From DAOVRD01 sp964521715 (GTDB lineage: Bacteria; Planctomycetota; Brocadiia; SM23-32), in assembly GCA_964521715.1 (NCBI GenBank), contig CAZFSS010000011.1, positions 1-64,000 on the forward strand: a stretch of DNA of 64,000 bases, in the 5' to 3' direction. Below are positions 24,238 through 32,803 of the stretch, one piece after another. The translations under genes were made by a program, and so were the position numbers. Numbering within the stretch: position 1 is the first letter of the stretch; each line of letters begins with the position of its first letter. A model generated the notes under the pieces. It was not told where the DNA came from and ran no database searches. It saw only the letters and a list, made by a program, of their open reading frames with translations.

Positions 24238-25500
24238 TCAAACGTCGAGCCCGTAGAGCTCCCTCGGGTTATGCCAGAACCACTTGCGGGCAAGCTCCAG
24301 GGCCTGGGTCTCTGACATCTGCCCCTCGCCGATCCGCCGCGCCAGCACGCACGCCACATTCCTCCTCGCCAGAACGAGGTGGCCGTAGACGTGCTCCACC
24401 GGATGGCCGTAGTCCCCCCCGAAGGCGAGGATCTTATTCATCGGCACCGTGTCAACGGCCTCGTCCAGCATCGCAACGGCGCAGGTCGGCGAGATAGCGT
24501 GCGTCCAGCAGAAGTTCAGCCACACGTTCGGGAACCGCTTGCCGAGCATGAGCGCCTGCCTCGGCCACGGGTAGCCCAGGTGGTAGATGTCGAACCTCGT
24601 CTCCGTGTGACGCTGCAGGATCGGTATGACGTTGAGCGGGTCGACGTTGCGGAAGTCGCCCCAGTAGCCGGTATGCACGGCGACCACCATGCCCAGTTCG
24701 CCGGCGATCCGGACCATCTCGTCCAGCACGTAGTCCTGGAGTGAATTGACCCCCGGCAGGCGCGATTCCCGTCCGTCGAGCAGCTTCGCCGCTGCGGACT
24801 CCGCCTCGGAGCGGTCGGGGTGCCCCGCCGCAATGGCGGCGATCTTCAGGGCCACGGCGCCCTCTGCCTTCGACCGGGCCAGGTACCGGCGGAAGGCCTC
24901 CAGATAGCCGTCCAGCGAATCGACCTCCTCGCCTGCCGCGAACGCAGGAGACACGAACTGGTCCCGAGTCCGCACGAACTGGTAGGGGTACGGGTCCGTC
25001 TGGGAGAAGCTGTAGCCCGCGCTCACAGTGGGCGTGAGCAGGGGAGTGCCGGTCGCCGTCGTGCCGCACTGGGTCAGTGCGGTCCGGATGCGGCAGGCGT
25101 CGCGCAGAACCCGCTCGTAGATGCCGGGCTTGTTTGCCACCGCCATGGCTTCTGACAGGGGTAGGCAGGTGCGCTCGTTGATGTCGTCGAAGCCGTAGAA
25201 CCTCTGCGCGCTCAGCCGCACGACCTGCACGTATGACCCCCAGCGTATCTGCTCCCAGAAGGGCTTCAGCAGGGACCAGCGACGCTCCAGCGGCAGCCGC
25301 CGATCGTGCAGGGCCTGGTAGTCCTGCTCGCGCATCCCCGCCGAAAGCAGATCCAGGCGGACGTACGAGCCGATCAGGTCGAACGCGTCCACCTCGCGGC
25401 CGGTGCGGCCCTGCTCCGGGCCGAGGTGCTCGTGGCAGTCTATGACCTCGAACTCCTCCATGGCCCTGACGAGGCCCGTCTCGATGGCAGACGTCGTCAT
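24238..25500 (-). CDS. Amidohydrolase-2 / TIM-barrel metal-dependent hydrolase
   Basis: 420 residues. N-terminal FEVIDCHEHLGPEQGRTG carries the HxH-type metal site (CHEH). Later MVVAVHTGYWGD, RFDIYHLGYPWPRQ, VWLNFCWTHAISP and KILAFGGDYGHPVEHVYG give the remaining His/Asp ligands of the amidohydrolase barrel, resembling the uronate isomerase and decarboxylase branches. An RTRDQF loop and the C-terminal WFWHNPRELYGLDV are typical of that superfamily. It converges on the forward operon with a 56-base gap. The substrate is unknown; a uronate or lactone would fit the neighbours. Confidence 0.85.
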   Translation of the reverse strand: MTTSAIETGLVRAMEEFEVIDCHEHLGPEQGRTGREVDAFDLIGSYVRLDLLSAGMREQDYQALHDRRLPLERRWSLLKPFWEQIRWGSYVQVVRLSAQRFYGFDDINERTCLPLSEAMAVANKPGIYERVLRDACRIRTALTQCGTTATGTPLLTPTVSAGYSFSQTDPYPYQFVRTRDQFVSPAFAAGEEVDSLDGYLEAFRRYLARSKAEGAVALKIAAIAAGHPDRSEAESAAAKLLDGRESRLPGVNSLQDYVLDEMVRIAGELGMVVAVHTGYWGDFRNVDPLNVIPILQRHTETRFDIYHLGYPWPRQALMLGKRFPNVWLNFCWTHAISPTCAVAMLDEAVDTVPMNKILAFGGDYGHPVEHVYGHLVLARRNVACVLARRIGEGQMSETQALELARKWFWHNPRELYGLDV

Positions 25501-25614
25501 CCATTGCTCTCCTGCGTGGTGAAGGGGGTGCGGGGCCGGGGGTCCGAACGGCCGGCATTAGACACGGATTCGCACGGATTTTCACTGATCGAAGGACGCC
25601 GAGCGCGCGCCGCC

Positions 25615-25735
25615 GTCATCCCAAGCGGCCCGCAACCCCCCGTCCTGTCATCCCGAGCGGTCCGCAGGTCGGCGGATCGCGAGGAATCTCGGCTCTGGCG
25701 CGGCGGAGGCCCTCGGAGCGGCCAGATTCCTCCGC
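25615..25735. repeat. Intergenic repeat with large hairpin
   Basis: GTCATCCC-A/G-AGCGG-C/T-CCGCA occurs twice (25615-25634, 25647-25666). It is followed by GAGGAATCT (25681-25689), exactly complementary to AGATTCCTC (25724-25732). This resembles the dispersed TCATCCCGAGCG...GAGGAATCT repeats known from many GC-rich genomes. The remaining bases of 25501-25819 show no gene. Confidence 0.5.
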
Positions 25736-25819
25736 GCCACCCGGCACCACCCAGGATTGCCCGTACCCCTCCGCTCGAAGCGCCTGACAACGGCCAACGC
25801 CCGATCGGTGAGTGTACCG

Positions 25820-26401
25820 TCAAGAGCCAAAGCGGCGCTTGGCTTCGTGTACCAGCTCGGAAAGGTAGGCTAACGCTAACTGGCAAATCGTGATCGGGTC
25901 GTTCTGTGCCAGCCGCTTGCTACGATGCATTGTGGGCGGATCAGTGACAGATACTCGTATCGTACCTTCTATCCCGCTTGTAATGGGTACCCTGCGCTCG
26001 TGGGGCGTCCCCTTATCCACAATCCAGAATGGCCCCTCCGGCCCTACTTCGTAACTTGCATCCGGAGCTGGTGGCGGCCCGAATTCTGTTGAGGCCAGAC
26101 GAATCACATACATGCTGAAGGCCAGCCGGTGTCTGCCCTCGTGGAAGTCTTCATTGCGCGCCTTGCGGACAAAGCTCAAGAGCTCATCACTCTTCATTTC
26201 TTCTTGCTTTATCGCGTACCAGTTACTAAACCCCGGGATCTGCTTCCCATCCTTCTGTAAAGCGTATGTAATCGCTCTGGCTGAACTGAGAAAAGAGTTG
26301 AACAGCGACCTGAAGGAGAGCGCATCTGTGGCCACCGCCAATTGCTGGAGGATCGAGCGCGAGTCTTCAAGCTTCTGCTCTGCACTTCTAAACGTGCCCA
26401 C
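25820..26401 (-). CDS. HEPN-like protein, candidate RNase toxin
   Basis: 193 residues from a GTG. A helical N-terminal half contains RSLFNSFLSSARAITYALQ and LLSFVRKARNEDFHEGRH; Arg82-Asn83-x3-His87 matches the HEPN R-(polar)-x3-H catalytic motif, and the order of helices fits. The C-terminal half is beta-rich and unassigned. HEPN proteins are often RNases of toxin-antitoxin or abortive-infection systems. Base use is more AT-rich than neighbours, suggesting transfer. No MNT or other antitoxin is obvious. In-frame codons continue upstream past the GTG to a TAG at 26453 (KLPEAFVTSHRESN), and the frame above that TAG also looks coding, so the true gene may be longer and disrupted. Confidence 0.55.
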   Translation of the reverse strand: MGTFRSAEQKLEDSRSILQQLAVATDALSFRSLFNSFLSSARAITYALQKDGKQIPGFSNWYAIKQEEMKSDELLSFVRKARNEDFHEGRHRLAFSMYVIRLASTEFGPPPAPDASYEVGPEGPFWIVDKGTPHERRVPITSGIEGTIRVSVTDPPTMHRSKRLAQNDPITICQLALAYLSELVHEAKRRFGS

Positions 26402-26452
26402 GTTGGACTCGCGATGCGAGGTGACGAACGCTTCAGGTAGTTTACGGCGTTT

Positions 26453-26605
26453 CTACGACAAGGGGAAGTGTTTCTCGGCAGCTTGAGCTTCGGGCAGTTC
26501 TTCGACATGGCGCACCCACAAGAACGGCGTGTCGTCTGCGTCGATATCCACGTCGTGCATGTCTTGCGGAAGCTGAACCACCCAGAGGACGACCTTGGGC
26601 GACGG
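26453..26605 (-). pseudogene. Possible remnant reading frame above the HEPN-like gene
   Basis: In the same frame as the HEPN-like protein, ending at a TAG at 26453-26455: VVLWVVQLPQDMHDVDIDAD then DTPFLWVRHVEELPEAQAA. The sequence has normal amino-acid balance, unlike a random shadow. There is no clear start or ribosome-binding site; the ATG in QDMHDVD or a GTG 7 codons earlier are possible. It could be a small partner gene or the 5' end of the HEPN gene cut by a nonsense change. Confidence 0.3.
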
Positions 26606-26698
26606 GCCGGGAGCGCGTTCGCGGGAATGCGGCCCGGCATCTGGTAGAATGGGCCCGACGCTGCCAGCCCGGATCGAGGTCCAAAGGAGGGGAGGTCC

Positions 26699-28282
26699 GT
26701 GAAGAAAGCCGCCCTGGTCGTGCCCGTCGTCTCCGCGTTGGCCTCCATGGCTTACGCCGATGACGTCCCCCGCTTCGCTATCCTGGAGAGGAGCTTCAGC
26801 CATACCGGCGCATACGACAACCCATACAGGGACCTGGCCGCCACAGCGACGCTCCGCCGCCCCGACGGCTCGGAATGGGCGATGCCGCTCTTCTGGGACG
26901 GCCGGGCCGTCTGGAGGCTGCGCGTCTCTCCGGACCTGACCGGCCAGTGGTCCTATCTGGTCCGCTCCGCCGACGCCGGCCTGGACGGACAGAGCGGCTC
27001 GTTCCGCTGCGTGGAGTCGAATCTGCACGGCAGCATCCAGGCCATGAAGGACCACCCGCTGCACTTCCAGTACCAGGACGGCACGCCGTTCTGGTTCTTC
27101 GGCGAGAAGGCCTGGCGGGTCCTCCAGACCGACCCTGCCAAGAAGCTCGACCACGACAGCGCCATGCATCACGTCGACGTCCGCGCCGCCCAGGGATTCA
27201 ACTACATGCACACCGAGCTGGCGGGCACGGGCGGGCTGGCCTCCGGCGGGAACGAGGGAGGCGAGATGTTCGTGGACGCCGGCAGGGAGATCATCAACCC
27301 CGCCTTCTTCCAGGAGGTCGACGGCCGCCTGCACCACATCAACGAGAAGGGCCTGGTCTGCGGCATCGTGGTCCTGTACGGCATGGGCGACCCGTACTGG
27401 GGGTCCCTGCCGAGCGAAGAGGCCCGCTTGCGCTTCGCCCGCTACGTGGTGGCGCGATACGCCGCCTTCGACGTCGTCTTCCTGGTGGCGGGGGAGTGGC
27501 AGTACATGGTTGACCAGGCGGACCTGTTCCGCGCCGTCGGCCGGGAGATTCGCAAGACGGACCCGCACGGCCGGATGATCGGGATCCACCCCGGGCCGGG
27601 GCCGTACATCTCTTCGCAGGAATTCGCCGAGGAGGACTGGATGAGCTTCGGCGAGTACGCGCAGGCCTACTTCGCGCCCGACAAGGTGGAAGCCTCAAAC
27701 GCGAACCGCGACGACCTGCGCGCGTTCATTCTGGCCGCCAGGAAGCACAACAAGCCCGTCGTCGATGCCGAGTACGCCTACTACCTGCGCGACCAGGACT
27801 TCGACGGCGTCGTCGACAAGCCCAACTCGCACACGCGCGACTCCTTCCGCCGCGCGTCCTGGGTGATCCCGATGGGGGGCGGATACTTCGTGACCGGGTT
27901 TGGCACGACCTACTTCGGCGGCCGGAGGGAGGTCGGCCCGTTCCTGGTGGACGACCCGCGGCACAAGGAGGCGGTCGCCGACCTGGACCGCCTGCACAGG
28001 TTCTTCACGTCCCTGCGTTGGTGGCTGCTGGAGCCGCACGATGAGCTGGTCGAGGCGGACGGCGGCTATGCCTACTGCCTGGCCGAGGCGGGGAAGACTT
28101 ACGTGGTCTACGTCGTCGGGGCGAAGGGCGCCGACCTGAAGCTCGCGGACGGCGAGTACTCCGTCTCCCGCTACAACCCTCGCACGGGCCAGTCAGTGGA
28201 GCTGGCCGGTCCGGCCCGCGGCTCCGTGCGACTGGACGCGCCCGACACGCAAGACTGGGTCTTCCTCGTGACGGCGAAGTGA
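26699..28282 (+). CDS. Secreted GH140-like (DUF5060/DUF4038) glycoside hydrolase
   Basis: 527 residues from a GTG with GGAGGGGAGG upstream. A signal peptide (VKKAALVVPVVSALASMAYA) precedes a beta-sandwich DUF5060-like domain (about 25-110: RSFSHTGAYDNPYRDLAATA, TGQWSYLVRSAD), then a DUF4038 apiosidase-like barrel (115-420) with FWFFGEKAWRV, GFNYMHTELAG, VFLVAGEW and VVDAEYAYY, whose acidic residues are good catalytic candidates. A small C-terminal sheet ends in QDWVFLVTAK. Members attack pectin side chains, so export to the periplasm and action on plant or algal polysaccharide is likely. Apiose specificity is not provable here. Confidence 0.85.
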   Translation: MKKAALVVPVVSALASMAYADDVPRFAILERSFSHTGAYDNPYRDLAATATLRRPDGSEWAMPLFWDGRAVWRLRVSPDLTGQWSYLVRSADAGLDGQSGSFRCVESNLHGSIQAMKDHPLHFQYQDGTPFWFFGEKAWRVLQTDPAKKLDHDSAMHHVDVRAAQGFNYMHTELAGTGGLASGGNEGGEMFVDAGREIINPAFFQEVDGRLHHINEKGLVCGIVVLYGMGDPYWGSLPSEEARLRFARYVVARYAAFDVVFLVAGEWQYMVDQADLFRAVGREIRKTDPHGRMIGIHPGPGPYISSQEFAEEDWMSFGEYAQAYFAPDKVEASNANRDDLRAFILAARKHNKPVVDAEYAYYLRDQDFDGVVDKPNSHTRDSFRRASWVIPMGGGYFVTGFGTTYFGGRREVGPFLVDDPRHKEAVADLDRLHRFFTSLRWWLLEPHDELVEADGGYAYCLAEAGKTYVVYVVGAKGADLKLADGEYSVSRYNPRTGQSVELAGPARGSVRLDAPDTQDWVFLVTAK

Positions 28283-28298
28283 GTCAGGTCCGCCCCTT

Positions 28299-28466
28299 AG
28301 GCGCTGTTGCAGAACCCCATCCTGGCTTCGGCCGGCTGCGAGCGCCGATGATCTGTGTCGGCCTGCATCGGCGATGCTCTGCCCCTGCATCGCCTTCTTC
28401 GGCCTCCTTGCCCTCGGCGCTCTCGCTCGGCCTCGGGCCGACGGAGCGGGTTCTGCAACAGCGCCT
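28299..28466. mobile_element. 168-bp MITE-like element, copy A
   Basis: Terminal inverted repeats AGGCGCTGTTGCAGAACCC and GGGTTCTGCAACAGCGCCT are perfect over 19 bp. The interior carries GGCGATGC/GCATCGCC (8 bp) and TCGGCC/GGCCGA hairpins and no gene. It is identical base for base to the copy at 36999-37166. TTA flanks both sides if the repeat begins at GGCGC, which would be a 3-bp target duplication as made by some IS5-group elements. It fills the interval between two convergent genes, 16 bases past one stop and 3 before the other. Confidence 0.85.
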
Positions 28467-28469
28467 TAG

Positions 28470-29189
28470 CTAGAGCACCTGCTTGACCGGCCGCATCACG
28501 ATCTCGTTGATGCCCACGTTGGGTGGCTGTTCGAACGCGAACCGAATGGCTCGGGCGCAGTCGGATGGGCTGAGCGGCTGGACCGTCTTCTTCAGCTCGG
28601 CGGCGTACGGGTTGTCCGCCAGGGGCGTGTCCACGAGGCCGGGCTCGAGGAGGGTCACGCGAACACCCCTGGGCGACGCCTCCTGGCGGAGGCAGTCCGC
28701 GAAGGCCGTCGTCGCGTGTTTGCTGGACACGTAGGCCGTCTCACCGACGTAGGTCACGCGGCCCGAGACCGACGACACGATGACGATGTGCCCCGCCCCC
28801 TGTCGGTACATGAGGGGCAGGACGGCGCGGACGACGTTGAGGACCCCCATGACGTTGACCTGTATCACCTGGCTCCACTTGGCCGGGTCGCCTGCGTCGA
28901 TGCCGGAGACGTCGTGCACGGCTGCGTTGGCGACCAGCAGGTCGATGCGGCCGTAGCGCTCCACGGTCCGACTGACGACTCCCTCCACGGCCGCGTAGTC
29001 GACTACGTCCGCAGAGAGGCCCAAGGCCTGGCCGCCGCGACGTTCGATACGGGCCACGACGTCCTGGAGCGGCTGGGGCCGCCGGCCCACGACGACGATC
29101 TTGAGGCCGATGCCGGCGAGCTCCTCAGCGGTAGCCGCGCCGATGCCCGTTCCGCCGCCGGTGATCAAGGCAACCCGGTTCTCGTTCAT
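28470..29189 (-). CDS. Short-chain dehydrogenase/reductase
   Basis: 239 residues. The NAD(P) site ALITGGGTGIGAATAEEL, an LVANAAVHDVSG strand, VNVMGVLNVV, and the catalytic Ser/Tyr/Lys (IVSSVSG, AYVSSKHA) are all present, followed by LLEPGLVDTP. Classical SDR length. The VVVGRRPQ at the end of the second strand suggests NADP preference. The start overlaps the stop of the D-aminoacylase gene by ATGA, so it is the last gene of the reverse operon. Substrate unknown. Confidence 0.92.
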   Translation of the reverse strand: MNENRVALITGGGTGIGAATAEELAGIGLKIVVVGRRPQPLQDVVARIERRGGQALGLSADVVDYAAVEGVVSRTVERYGRIDLLVANAAVHDVSGIDAGDPAKWSQVIQVNVMGVLNVVRAVLPLMYRQGAGHIVIVSSVSGRVTYVGETAYVSSKHATTAFADCLRQEASPRGVRVTLLEPGLVDTPLADNPYAAELKKTVQPLSPSDCARAIRFAFEQPPNVGINEIVMRPVKQVL

Positions 29190-30784
29190 CTGCGTCCCCC
29201 AAGATGCAGCACTCGTCCCGGCAGCGCGCCCGTGTGCCGGCCCTCGTCTTTGACGAGCACGCCGTTGACAGCGACGTAGGGGATCCCCTCGGGGAACTGC
29301 CGGGGCTCGTCGTAAGTGGCCGTGTCACGCACGGCCTGCGGGTCGAACGCGACGACGTCGGCAGCCATGCCCGGGCGGACGAGCCCGCGGTCCCACTGGC
29401 CCAGGCGGCGGCACGGCAGCGAGGACATCTTCACCGCCATCTGCTCCCAGGTGAACATGCCTTCGTCGCGGGCATAGTGGGCCAGGTACCGCGCGAAGCT
29501 GCCCCACGCGCGGGGGTGAGGCTTCTGGCCCGTCATCAGCCCGTCGCTGCCGACGGTGTGGTAGGGCTGGCGCATTATGGTCCGGACGTTCTCCTCATGG
29601 CCGACGTGCACGAGTATGTTGACGTCGAGCTTCTCATCCAGGAGCAGCCTTCTGGCCGCCTCGAAGGGCGGCACGCCGAGGCCGCGCCCGATCTCGGAAA
29701 CCGTGCGGCCCACCCAGCGCCGGTTGGCAGCGCTGGCGACCGAGATGATCTCGATGGTGTTCCAATCGATCGGGAGGCCATGATAGCTCGGCGTGCCTTC
29801 GACCTCGAGCTCGCGGCGCATCCGGGCCGCCTTCCCGTCGTCAGCCAGGGCGGCGAGGAGGCCTTCCGTGCCCCCGTGGCTCACCCACGGCGGCAGCAGG
29901 GAGGCCAGGCAGTTGGCGCCGGCCAGATAGGGATAGCTGTCCACCGTGACCTCGACCTCGCGCGGGTCGAGGGCGTTGATCTGGGCGACGAGCTCTTCGG
30001 CCCGGCCCTCGTTGCCGGGGAAGTTCATGAGGCAGTGCGTCAGATGCAGCGGCACGCGGGCCCTTCGGGCCACGCCGAACATCTCGCCGTAGGCCTCCAG
30101 CGCACCCTTGCCGTAGCTGCGATGGTGCGGACAGAAGAACCCGCCCCGGCCGGCCACTTCGGAGCACAATTCCACCAGCTCGTCATCGCCGGCATACACG
30201 GCTGGCGGATAGGAGAGGCCGGTCGAGAGGCCGACCGCCCCGTCCTCCATGCCCCGGGCGACGTGGCGCCGCATCCGCGCCATCTCGTCCGGCGTGGGCG
30301 GCCGGTCGTCGTAGCCCATCACCAGGACCCGCACCGTCCCGTGCGGAACGAGGTAGGCCACGTTGATGGACGTCTTGCGGTCGAAGCGGCTCAGGTACTC
30401 GGCCACGCTCGACCAGCCCCAATCACAGCCGGGCGCCTCGCCGTTCCACGCGGCCGTCTGCTGGCGGATGGCATCGAGCGTCCGGGCGTCGACGGGCGCG
30501 AAGGAGAGCCCGTCCTGGCCGATGACCTCGGTGGTGACGCCCTGCATGGTCTTGGCCTCGGCACGGGGCTCGTCCAGTAGCCGCACGTCCGAATGGGAGT
30601 GCATGTCCACGAAGCCTGGGGCGACGATCAACCCCCGTGCATCGATTGATCGCGCGGCCGCCCCCGACCCCAAACGACCGACGGCGCAGATGGAGCCATC
30701 CGCAATGCCCACGTCGGCGACGAACGCCGGTCCGCCGGCGCCGTCCGCGACCAGGCCGCCCCTGAAGACGAGGTCCATTGCCAT
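29186..30784 (-). CDS. D-aminoacylase / N-acyl-D-amino-acid deacylase family
   Basis: 532 residues. Amidohydrolase signature VAPGFVDMHSHSDVRLLDEP near the start, MQGVTTEVIGQDG, GLSTGLSYPP, FFCPHHRSYGKGALEAYGE with metal-site His, VTVDSYPYLAGANCL, LVHVGHEENV, and the C-terminal GSDGLMTGQKPHPRAWGSFA typical of D-aminoacylases. These hydrolyse N-acylated D-amino acids; some relatives act on dihydropyrimidine- or peptidoglycan-derived amides. The C-terminal beta domain (VRPGMAADVVAFDPQAVRDT) completes the family layout. 12 bases separate it from the SMP-30 gene. It links with the D-threonine-aldolase-like gene at 32804 in D-amino-acid metabolism. Confidence 0.9.
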   Translation of the reverse strand: MAMDLVFRGGLVADGAGGPAFVADVGIADGSICAVGRLGSGAAARSIDARGLIVAPGFVDMHSHSDVRLLDEPRAEAKTMQGVTTEVIGQDGLSFAPVDARTLDAIRQQTAAWNGEAPGCDWGWSSVAEYLSRFDRKTSINVAYLVPHGTVRVLVMGYDDRPPTPDEMARMRRHVARGMEDGAVGLSTGLSYPPAVYAGDDELVELCSEVAGRGGFFCPHHRSYGKGALEAYGEMFGVARRARVPLHLTHCLMNFPGNEGRAEELVAQINALDPREVEVTVDSYPYLAGANCLASLLPPWVSHGGTEGLLAALADDGKAARMRRELEVEGTPSYHGLPIDWNTIEIISVASAANRRWVGRTVSEIGRGLGVPPFEAARRLLLDEKLDVNILVHVGHEENVRTIMRQPYHTVGSDGLMTGQKPHPRAWGSFARYLAHYARDEGMFTWEQMAVKMSSLPCRRLGQWDRGLVRPGMAADVVAFDPQAVRDTATYDEPRQFPEGIPYVAVNGVLVKDEGRHTGALPGRVLHLGGRR

Positions 30785-30796
30785 TGCGCCTATCTC

Positions 30797-31732
30797 CTAC
30801 TGCGGGGCCGGGGGCAGCATCCTGGCCCATGGGTGGTCGGCGCACTGCGACGGACAGAAGCTCAGTCTCTGCCCCTGCGCGCCGACCTGGATGGCGGCGA
30901 TCTCGCCGAGGTCGTCCACGGTCACGAACATGGTGTCGAAGTCCTCTCCGCCGAAGCAGACGTTGGTCGGGCTCTGCCCGCCCGAGGGAATGCTCCGGAT
31001 CAGCTCGCCCGCAGGATCAAGGACGTACACGTAGCCTGCCCGATAGGTTGCCACGTAGAGGTTGCCCTCCACGTCGAACGCCATCCCGTCCGGGCCGTGT
31101 ATGCCGTCCACGTCGAGCGGGGGAAGCGTGCAGAACTCCGACTCGTTCTCGGCCTGGCCTGGCCCGACGATATCGTACGCCCAGATCTTGTTGGTCCGCG
31201 TCTCGGCCACGTACAGGCGTCCTTCGCGAGCGACGATGCCGTTCGGGAAGGCCATTCCGTCCTTGATCTTGTGGAGCTCGCCCGTGCCCCACTCGTAACC
31301 GTACACGGCACCAATCCGGTTGGTCAGACTGCTCGTGAAGGGGTCCGTGAAGAACAGGTTGCCGTCGGGATCGAAGGAGAGGTCGTTCGGGCCGTTGATC
31401 GGCTTGCCTTCGTAACGGCTGATGAAGTCGGTCTGCCGGCCGTGAGGGTCGACCCGCACAATGGCGCGGCGGCCTTCGTCGGTGACGTACAGGCAGCCAT
31501 CCGGCCCGAAGGCCAGGGCGGCGGGGATGCCCGCCACTTCGGACGTGGAGGTATTGAACACCGTGTGCGTCCGGCACGGGCGAGACACGTGCGTGGCCGT
31601 GATGTCGCCCCCCCGCGTGGGCCAGGCCTCATCCCGCGTGAAGCTGCACACATTTAGGATCCAGCCGTTCGGCCCGACCACGGGGCCTTCCGGCGCACAG
31701 AGCTTCTCGGCGAAGCGTCTCGGTCTGCCCAT
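30797..31732 (-). CDS. SMP-30/gluconolactonase-like beta-propeller
   Basis: 311 residues. Six-bladed propeller strands repeat: LAFGPDGCLYVTDEGRRAIV, INGPNDLSFDPDGNLFFTDP, AFPNGIVAREGRLYVAETRT, GPDGMAFDVEGNLYVATYRA and SPTNVCFGGEDFDTMFVTV. The N-terminal Glu (CAPEGPVVGPNG), GPNDL Asn and GPDGM Asp match the metal site of SMP-30 lactonases. It probably hydrolyses a sugar lactone formed by an oxidoreductase such as the one at 34002. No signal peptide. Confidence 0.88.
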   Translation of the reverse strand: MGRPRRFAEKLCAPEGPVVGPNGWILNVCSFTRDEAWPTRGGDITATHVSRPCRTHTVFNTSTSEVAGIPAALAFGPDGCLYVTDEGRRAIVRVDPHGRQTDFISRYEGKPINGPNDLSFDPDGNLFFTDPFTSSLTNRIGAVYGYEWGTGELHKIKDGMAFPNGIVAREGRLYVAETRTNKIWAYDIVGPGQAENESEFCTLPPLDVDGIHGPDGMAFDVEGNLYVATYRAGYVYVLDPAGELIRSIPSGGQSPTNVCFGGEDFDTMFVTVDDLGEIAAIQVGAQGQRLSFCPSQCADHPWARMLPPAPQ

Positions 31733-31777
31733 CCTCGATCTCCCTGCACGTTCCGATTGCCGGGCCTTGCAGTGCCC

Positions 31778-32719
31778 TCAGAAGATGGCGATCGGGTTGA
31801 ACAGCGTGCCGGTCCCCCCGGGAAGGCGCAGAGGGGAAGCGGCGACCATGAACTCCCAACGTCCTTCCGACTCGCAGACCTGCACAAGCTCCTCGAATTG
31901 GAGGCTGTCCGCGCAGACCATGCCCATGGAGGTGATCTGGAGGGCGTGGATCGGATAGGGCACGCCTTCCACGGCGCTGGGCACGGTCTCCCCGTCGCCG
32001 TCCGGGAAGAACGCCGCGACCCTGCGCTCATGCAACAGGGGGATCGCACTCACGTCTAGGCCGGCCCTTCCCTCGCCATCGTAGCCGACGTTCCACGCGC
32101 CCAGCTCAAGGCGACGGCGATGATGGCCAGTGCGAAACACGAAGATATCCCCCTCGCCCAGCCGGACTCCTTGCGCCCGCTCGGCGGCCCCGAGCTCCTC
32201 AGGCCCAATCGCCTCCCCGGGCTCTATCCACCTGCTTCCTCGCAACCGGGGCATGTCCAGCATTACGCCTCTTCCAACGATCCCGTGCGCGAACGCCGTG
32301 ATGTCCAGCGCCGTCGCCCCGCCGGACGTGACGCTGCTCAACGGCTTCCCGTTGTAGAGCCTGCCCTTGTAGGAGACGTGGCAGAGGGCGTCGATGTGCG
32401 TATGGCGGTCTCCGTGGGCCTCAACCGCCAGGTAGTCCGTGGCGAACTGCTGCCCGCCTGTGTCGGACGGATCGTACGCGTGCACCATGTAGTGAGCCGC
32501 GGGCCTGGGGTTGTCGGGGCCGGCCACCTTTTCTACGGGCAGGGAGAGCGAGACCGTCCGTCCGGACCGCACCAGGGCGGCGGCCGCACGAACGTGGTCG
32601 CCCGTGATGTAGTTGAGCGTGCCGCGTTCGTCGTCCGGGCCCCACCGGCCCCAGTTGCAGACGCTCTCGAAGAGCCTGTCGAACTCTCCGGCGGAGGTCC
32701 GGTGGGCTTCCCGTTCCAT
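31778..32719 (-). CDS. Cyclase-family (kynurenine-formamidase-like) hydrolase
   Basis: 313 residues. The metal motif of the cyclase family (HxGTHxDxP type) is present as AVEAHGDRHTHIDALCHVSY. N-terminal NWGRWGPDDERGTLNYITGD and a middle GRGVMLDMPRLRG with EPGEAIGPEEL are typical of the longer family members in aromatic or cyclic-compound catabolism. It likely opens a lactone or amide ring. Same operon as its neighbours; GTG-free ATG start with a moderate purine tract upstream. Precise substrate unknown. Confidence 0.88.
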   Translation of the reverse strand: MEREAHRTSAGEFDRLFESVCNWGRWGPDDERGTLNYITGDHVRAAAALVRSGRTVSLSLPVEKVAGPDNPRPAAHYMVHAYDPSDTGGQQFATDYLAVEAHGDRHTHIDALCHVSYKGRLYNGKPLSSVTSGGATALDITAFAHGIVGRGVMLDMPRLRGSRWIEPGEAIGPEELGAAERAQGVRLGEGDIFVFRTGHHRRRLELGAWNVGYDGEGRAGLDVSAIPLLHERRVAAFFPDGDGETVPSAVEGVPYPIHALQITSMGMVCADSLQFEELVQVCESEGRWEFMVAASPLRLPGGTGTLFNPIAIF

Positions 32720-32803
32720 GGCGGATGCCTTTCCTTACTCGGACCCTCGGAATGCGACCGCCCCCGGCGGCTCTGCCCGAGGATCATGCCTCTGCCGGGC
32801 GCA

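Noticed and set aside
17275..25585. Very long antisense open frames opposite the sugar operon (e.g. 20666-22972)
   Set aside because: Shadows caused by GC-rich third positions of the forward genes; no family motifs.
25615..25666. CRISPR or att repeat
   Set aside because: Only two 20-bp units with one short interval; matches a common dispersed intergenic repeat type.
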